The notes under the pieces are model-generated. The model searched no databases. It worked only from the letters and a program-made list of their open reading frames with translations, and was not told the DNA's origin. From NCBI GenBank assembly GCA_031772625.1, contig CM062820.1, positions 317,083,545 to 317,147,544 on the forward strand: a stretch of 64,000 bases of DNA, in the 5' to 3' direction. Below, piece after piece: positions 62,567-64,000 of this stretch (within the stretch, counting starts at the first letter, position 1; each line of letters opens with the position of its first letter). A program made the position numbers and the translations under genes. The DNA comes from Pinus tabuliformis (lineage: Eukaryota > Streptophyta > Pinopsida > Pinales > Pinaceae).

Positions 62567-62570
62567 GTGA

Positions 62571-62681
62571 AGAATTTATAAAGTAGTTTACAGATGTAGC
62601 AGTGGATAGCTGAAGTTTATTTCAACCATTATACTATGTAGTGATTGAGGTGTTGAGGTGTGCATTAGAGTAGAGTTTGAG

Positions 62682-62724
<43 letters not shown>

Positions 62725-63456
62725 CGGTTAGTATGGAGAATTTGTGTGGAGTTTTAATTGCAGCTTATGCTGCAAATTTATCATTTTATTTAGCTTTGAT
62801 GCTATGCTGTTGCAGTTCTTATGTTGAGAAAGTTTTAGGAGTCTAGTATGAAAATATATGAAACGAGGCTCGCATTGAGGAAGTGAAGGCATGGAGGCTT
62901 TGAGTATACAATGATTGGTGGATTTAGTAGATGGAAGAATTTTCTTCGTCCAATGGTGGTTATATATTTTGGTAGAAATTGAGCAAGGATCCTTGGTCAT
63001 GATACAACCAGAAGATCAGTGTCTATAGAGTCGTAGTTAGTTCAGGAGTAACTAAGCAAGGATCGTTCATTGTGCTAGCCTTAAGTGGATGGTAGTCCAT
63101 AGATTCGAGAGACATATAGTTTCCTATATGATAGCATCAACATACTGTGAAAGAAGTTGAGTCTTTCAGCTCATGGGAGTGAGCTAATCCATGTATAATT
63201 TTCTTGATAATTAATGAAAAAATTGAGCGGCGCAACAATAACATGGTGGTTTTTTTCCTAAGATAGGCTTTCCACTAGAAACACTTGTGTCTATTGTGTG
63301 ATTAATTTCATGGTTTATGATTTATGTTTGATGCACTAATATCTAATTATGTTAGTTTATGCATGTTAAATATTAAATAATTGGAGAAAAAATGTATAGG
63401 TGCTCTCACCACTGATTCACCCCCCAACCCTCTAAGTAGTGATCTAGTTTCCAACA
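62571..63456 (+). repeat. probable LTR of a second Sirevirus-like Copia element
   Basis: The right end is clear: TGATTCACCCCCC, then TTTCCAACA (to 63456), then a primer-binding site. The left end is uncertain and may be near 62650 (TGTTGAGG). The end sequence matches that of the Copia fossil at 38856-45880 in layout (TGATTCACCCCCC...CAACAATTGGTATCA), so the two belong to related families. No open frames of interest occur inside. A 40-nt T tract lies near the left part. Confidence 0.6.
62685..62724. repeat. T tract, 40 nt
   Basis: An uninterrupted run of 40 T. It may be the reverse complement of a poly(A) tail of a small retroposed sequence, or simple slippage. No SINE or LINE sequence was recognised next to it. 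Confidence 0.9.
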
Positions 63457-63457
63457 A

Positions 63458-63469
63458 TTGGTATCAGAG
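63458..63469 (+). other. primer-binding site of the Copia element
   Basis: TTGGTATCAGAG follows the LTR end. Element-internal sequence continues for only about 110-150 bp before the Penelope-like frame begins. Confidence 0.8.
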
Positions 63470-63577
63470 AAGGGCTCTCGGGTGCAGCTTGATCACTAGG
63501 GATTGGATCATTAGAGAAATTTTGAGATCTAAAATGGGCCTCCTAAGGAAATTATAAAATAATAGTGGAAATAATAA

Positions 63578-64000
63578 AATAATATTAGATTACATCATCA
63601 AATTTTAGAGGGGAAAAAAGAAAAAACTAGCATAGAGATTAGAGATCTTCTGGATAATATTAAGGACACTATTAGACAGGATTGTGCTGTCGTCCTTAGA
63701 AAGGCTAAGCCCCCTCGGAAGAACCTCAACAATGAGGAATTCTCTACCCTTAAATCCTTAAATCAGAATAAAGATATTGTCATTCTGAAGGCTGACAAAG
63801 GAGGGGCTGCGGTCATCCTTAACAAGGATGATTACCGTAAGAAGATGTTGGATCATCTTTACAATAGTGGCAGTTATAAAAAACTGTCCAAGAACCCCTT
63901 GAAGAAGATTTCTAGGAAAGTGGCTCTCGCCATCAAGTCTAGTAGCTCGGTGAGTTCCCTATGCCACAAACTCATTGAGAGCAGTCCCATTACTCCTAGG
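63578..64000 (+). CDS. Penelope-like element reverse transcriptase, N-terminal part (runs off window)
   Basis: One frame is open from 63578 to the window end (141 codons) with no stop. From about 63640 the protein has the hallmark N-terminal region of Penelope-like elements: an LKSLNQNKDIVILKADKGG phrase (63740s-63800), then AAVILNKDDYRKKMLDHLYN and GSYKKLSKNPLKKI, and a C-terminal TPR at the edge, where Penelope RTs continue into a PRLYGLPKIHK-type motif. The RT catalytic motif and the GIY-YIG endonuclease expected in a full element would lie beyond 64000. It sits shortly downstream of a Copia primer-binding site, so it appears inserted in that element. No Met start was identified, and the true 5' end of the copy may be near 63,610. 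Plant Penelope-like elements are known chiefly from conifers (the Dryad group). Confidence 0.85.

Larger units (their letters stand above)
58875..62570 (+). mobile_element. Ty3/gypsy fossil, chromovirus-like: 5' LTR, PBS, gag, protease and RT
   Basis: The 5' LTR (58875-59207) is followed by a primer-binding site and a leader, then gag (from 59888), protease and RT up to about 62,566. Only the first part of RNase H could be present, and no integrase, chromodomain or 3' LTR was found, so the element is incomplete at its 3' side, with about one or two further breaks. RT phrases (YRYPYAQKSEIE, MPFGLTNAPSTFQ, FFDDILIYS) and the gag zinc knuckle of CYSCDSKYTKGHKC type fit the chromovirus branch, perhaps Reina-like. 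Coding sequence is well kept, so it is younger than the Ty3 relics at 25-35 kb. Confidence 0.88.

Overview
The window reads as nuclear DNA of a seed plant, most likely a conifer. It is AT-rich and dense in old LTR retroelements. It holds one intact host gene whose first intron is 3.6 kb, and its right edge carries a Penelope-like reverse transcriptase frame, a class of element known in plants mainly from conifers. I see no bacterial, organellar, rRNA or tRNA genes and no CRISPR array.

Layout. 1-12,200: decayed, mostly non-coding repeat DNA. It contains acidic coiled-coil-like ORF relics (382-1,245; 3,893-4,447), a GC-rich block with many TGACGTCA-type boxes (about 2,290-2,460), LTR-like stretches with TATA boxes, and three head-to-tail copies of a 426-bp unit (10,351-11,629). 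12,582-17,894: the one intact host gene, a six-exon ARL8-type small GTPase of 184 residues. 18,400-21,560: nothing recognised. 21,567-35,110: a pile of Ty3/gypsy-type fossils. These are an extra-ORF relic with a probable solo LTR inside it, a 791-bp LTR, a gag/protease relic with an unusual N-terminal domain, and a second, more divergent gag-protease-RT-RNase H-integrase relic. 35,111-38,855: non-coding.

38,856-45,880: a Copia fossil of Sirevirus-like type. It has a short 5' LTR remnant, a gag region, no recognisable pol and a long 3' LTR rich in internal repeats. 45,985-46,200: a Ty3 RT scrap. 46,994-58,437: four head-to-tail copies of a 1,776/1,777-bp unit. The fourth is split by a 4.3-kb AT-rich foldback element with 18-bp terminal inverted repeats, a TATA target duplication and a GC-rich 49-bp-arm hairpin at its centre. 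58,875-62,570: a chromovirus-like Ty3 fossil with 5' LTR, primer-binding site, gag, protease and RT. 62,571-63,470: the tail of a second Sirevirus-like LTR with a primer-binding site. 63,578-64,000: the N-terminal part of a Penelope-like element frame that runs off the window.

Only the ARL8 gene can be assigned a cellular role. It encodes an Arf-family GTPase expected on late endosomal or vacuolar membranes. The rest is a layered record of retroelement insertion, tandem duplication and nested insertion. The most unusual items are the Penelope-like frame, the 1,776-bp array with its foldback insertion, and two divergent Ty3 relics that share a second gag-like module after the protease.
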